In this document: piece after piece, positions 32,828 to 34,155 of the stretch
Position numbering within the stretch: position 1 is the stretch's first letter
Layout: each line of letters opens with the position of its first letter
Assembly: GCF_003112455.1 (NCBI RefSeq)
Contig: NZ_BDQX01000093.1
Coordinates: forward strand, 1-34,155
DNA from: Paenibacillus agaridevorans
Lineage (GTDB): Bacteria; Bacillota; Bacilli; Paenibacillales; Paenibacillaceae
Reading direction: 5' to 3'
Length of the DNA: 34,155 nt
Notes under the pieces: model-generated
Database searches by the model: none
The model's input: only the letters and a program-made list of their open reading frames with translations
What the model was told of the DNA's origin: nothing
Made by a program: the position numbers and the translations under genes

Positions 32828-33583
32828 ATGCATCAGGTACAAGCGAAGTATAAACTGATTGCACTGGATCTGGACGGGACTCTCCTGACAGATCGGGAGC
32901 AAATAACGGATGAGACTAAAAAATGGATTCAATATGCCGTAGACAACGGAGTGAAAGTCATATTTTCTACCGGAAGAGGCTTGCAAACCGCGAAGGGCAT
33001 CTGGGATGAGCTTGGTCTCGACTCCCCAATGGTGCTGCTCAACGGCGCAGAGATATGGGAAGGGCCGGGCAGGCTTTATAAACGCATCTTTATTCCTCGG
33101 GAAACGATTCGCCGCATTCACGCAATTGCTGCCGAACGAGGCGATTGGTATTGGGGCTATAGTGTAGAAAGCCTGACAGGCGCCAAGGACTGGACGCCGG
33201 AGATGTTCGAGCGGGATTGGATGAAATTCGGCATCGGCTGTCAAGACCATAAGAAGCTTGCGGGACTAAAGGAAGAGATGCTCAGTTGGGGATCGCTTGA
33301 GATTACCCACTCTGCCCCTGTCAATATGGAGATTTCAGTGCAAGGCATAACAAAGGAAAGCGGAGTACGCCAAGTATGTCAGATGCTGGGCTTGTCTATG
33401 TCCGATGTCATCGCCATGGGGGACAGTCATAATGACGCGAAACTGCTTAAGGCGGCAGGTCTCGGTGTGGCGATGGCCAACGGAGAAGAGCATATCAAAT
33501 CCATAGCGGACGTAATCACGGCTACCAACAACGAGGATGGCGTTGCTCAGGCGATTCGGAAGTATTTATTCCAAATCGAGTAA
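32828..33583 (+). CDS. Cof-type HAD-IIB family hydrolase
   Basis: 251 aa from the ATG at 32828, about 9 nt after GAAGGG; an ATG at 32819 overlapping the previous stop is the alternative. HAD motifs: LIALDLDGTLL (nucleophile Asp), VIFSTGRG, a Lys in ITKESGV, and MGDSHNDAKLLKAAGLGVAM. The C2b cap sits between them. Cof-type enzymes dephosphorylate sugar phosphates and other small phosphorylated molecules in the cytoplasm. Coupling to the transporter suggests it handles a sugar phosphate made from the imported sugar; the specific substrate is unknown. Confidence 0.92.
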   Translation: MHQVQAKYKLIALDLDGTLLTDREQITDETKKWIQYAVDNGVKVIFSTGRGLQTAKGIWDELGLDSPMVLLNGAEIWEGPGRLYKRIFIPRETIRRIHAIAAERGDWYWGYSVESLTGAKDWTPEMFERDWMKFGIGCQDHKKLAGLKEEMLSWGSLEITHSAPVNMEISVQGITKESGVRQVCQMLGLSMSDVIAMGDSHNDAKLLKAAGLGVAMANGEEHIKSIADVITATNNEDGVAQAIRKYLFQIE

Positions 33584-33628
33584 ACGTGGCAAATGTACGC
33601 ATGTAGAGACAGAGGGGAGAACTTACAG

Positions 33629-34155
33629 ATGAATGTTCAATCGAAAGAGATAAATTTAGATCAACTGGGCGACCCGATATACCAGGAGACAATGGAAGGC
33701 GAACAGTTGAGATGGCATTCTCCGCTCGAAGCGCCTTTTCATATCGCGGGCTTCCCTTGGCTTGCGCAGGATGGGATTTACAGACGTCTGCCCCTCGCTT
33801 CCGGGGCTGTCTTGCCGCCTGCGGTTGATACGCTTGCTTATTGTACGGCAGGCGGGCAAATTCGCTTTCGCACCAATTCTTCGAGGCTGGTCATAAGGGT
33901 GCGTCTTGCCGGACCGTCCAATATGTATCATATGGCGCCTACAGGGCAATGCGGAGTTGACTGCTATCTTGGAGAACCGGGAGAGCAGAGTTTTATCACC
34001 GCGGCTAAATTCAAGCCAACGGAAAGTGAATATGAATCAAAGCTTTATCGGTGGGATACAAAAAAAGAGGTGGCCGTCACCTTAAACTTACCGCTCTACC
34101 AAGGGGTAGAAGAGGTGTGGATAGGGGTGGATCATGATGCTGACATAAGCGATGC
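33629..34155 (+). CDS. GxDLY-domain SGNH/GDSL hydrolase, 3' end missing
   Basis: 175 codons are visible and the frame is open to the window edge. ATG with AGAGGGGAGA upstream. The sequence (FHIAGFPWLAQDGIYRRLP, AVDTLAYCTAGGQIRFRTNS, GPSNMYHMAPTGQCGVDCYL, LPLYQGVEEVWIGVD) matches the N-terminal beta-sandwich that precedes SGNH esterase domains in Paenibacillus and relatives. The catalytic GDS part would lie beyond the window. Such enzymes deacylate acetylated sugars. It lacks a signal peptide, so it may act on imported oligosaccharides. It follows the HAD gene in the same operon. Confidence 0.85.
   Translation, partial: MNVQSKEINLDQLGDPIYQETMEGEQLRWHSPLEAPFHIAGFPWLAQDGIYRRLPLASGAVLPPAVDTLAYCTAGGQIRFRTNSSRLVIRVRLAGPSNMYHMAPTGQCGVDCYLGEPGEQSFITAAKFKPTESEYESKLYRWDTKKEVAVTLNLPLYQGVEEVWIGVDHDADISD

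Noticed and set aside
1..34155. CRISPR, prophage, transposase or toxin-antitoxin system
   Set aside because: No regularly spaced repeats, integrase, transposase or paired small genes of that kind were found on either strand.

Overview
The window looks like chromosome of a Gram-positive, spore-former-type bacterium of the Paenibacillaceae (Paenibacillus or Cohnella-like). This is inferred from strong GGAGG ribosome binding sites, frequent GTG/TTG starts, three S-layer-homology (SLH) anchored giant proteins with atrophied bacterial Ig repeats, YesM/YesN-type sensor pairs beside carbohydrate ABC transporters, and CcpA-type cre sites. No rRNA, tRNA, CRISPR array, transposase or phage gene was seen.

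Layout. 2-1576: 3' part of an AT-richer SLH-anchored glycoside-hydrolase-like protein. 1690-4944: a more GC-rich molybdate island, made of a minus-strand excisionase/periplasmic-binding-type regulator, a small conserved-looking protein, a strongly folded leader element, a palindromic operator on the -10 box, and overlapping modA-modB without modC. 5015-5821: a NodB-type polysaccharide deacetylase, followed by a decayed coding remnant. 6377-19446: two giant secreted SLH proteins (2404 and 1907 aa). The first carries a GH28-like beta-helix. The second joins a GH27-like alpha-galactosidase module to a PQQ sugar-dehydrogenase-like propeller.

19608-26335: ABC permease, permease, solute-binding lipoprotein, YesM-type histidine kinase, YesN-type response regulator. 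26409-26936 (minus): an SRPBCC/AHSA1 protein. 26988-27186: a frameshifted ~200 bp duplicate of part of the first gene. 27223-28407 (minus): a ROK repressor, divergent from a DUF218/YdcF-type membrane protein at 28658. 29439 to the end: a second carbohydrate ABC system (binding protein, two permeases), then a HAD phosphatase and the start of a GxDLY/SGNH hydrolase, under an upstream cre site.

Working model (inference): the locus is a surface-attached polysaccharide-utilisation system. SLH-anchored enzymes cut or oxidise a galactose/uronate-containing plant or microbial glycan at the cell wall. Two importers take up the products, sensed by the two-component system and the ROK repressor and subject to carbon catabolite control. 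The deacetylase and SGNH esterase could remove acyl groups. Neither transporter has its own ATPase gene here, so both probably use a shared MsmX/MsiK-type ATPase encoded elsewhere.
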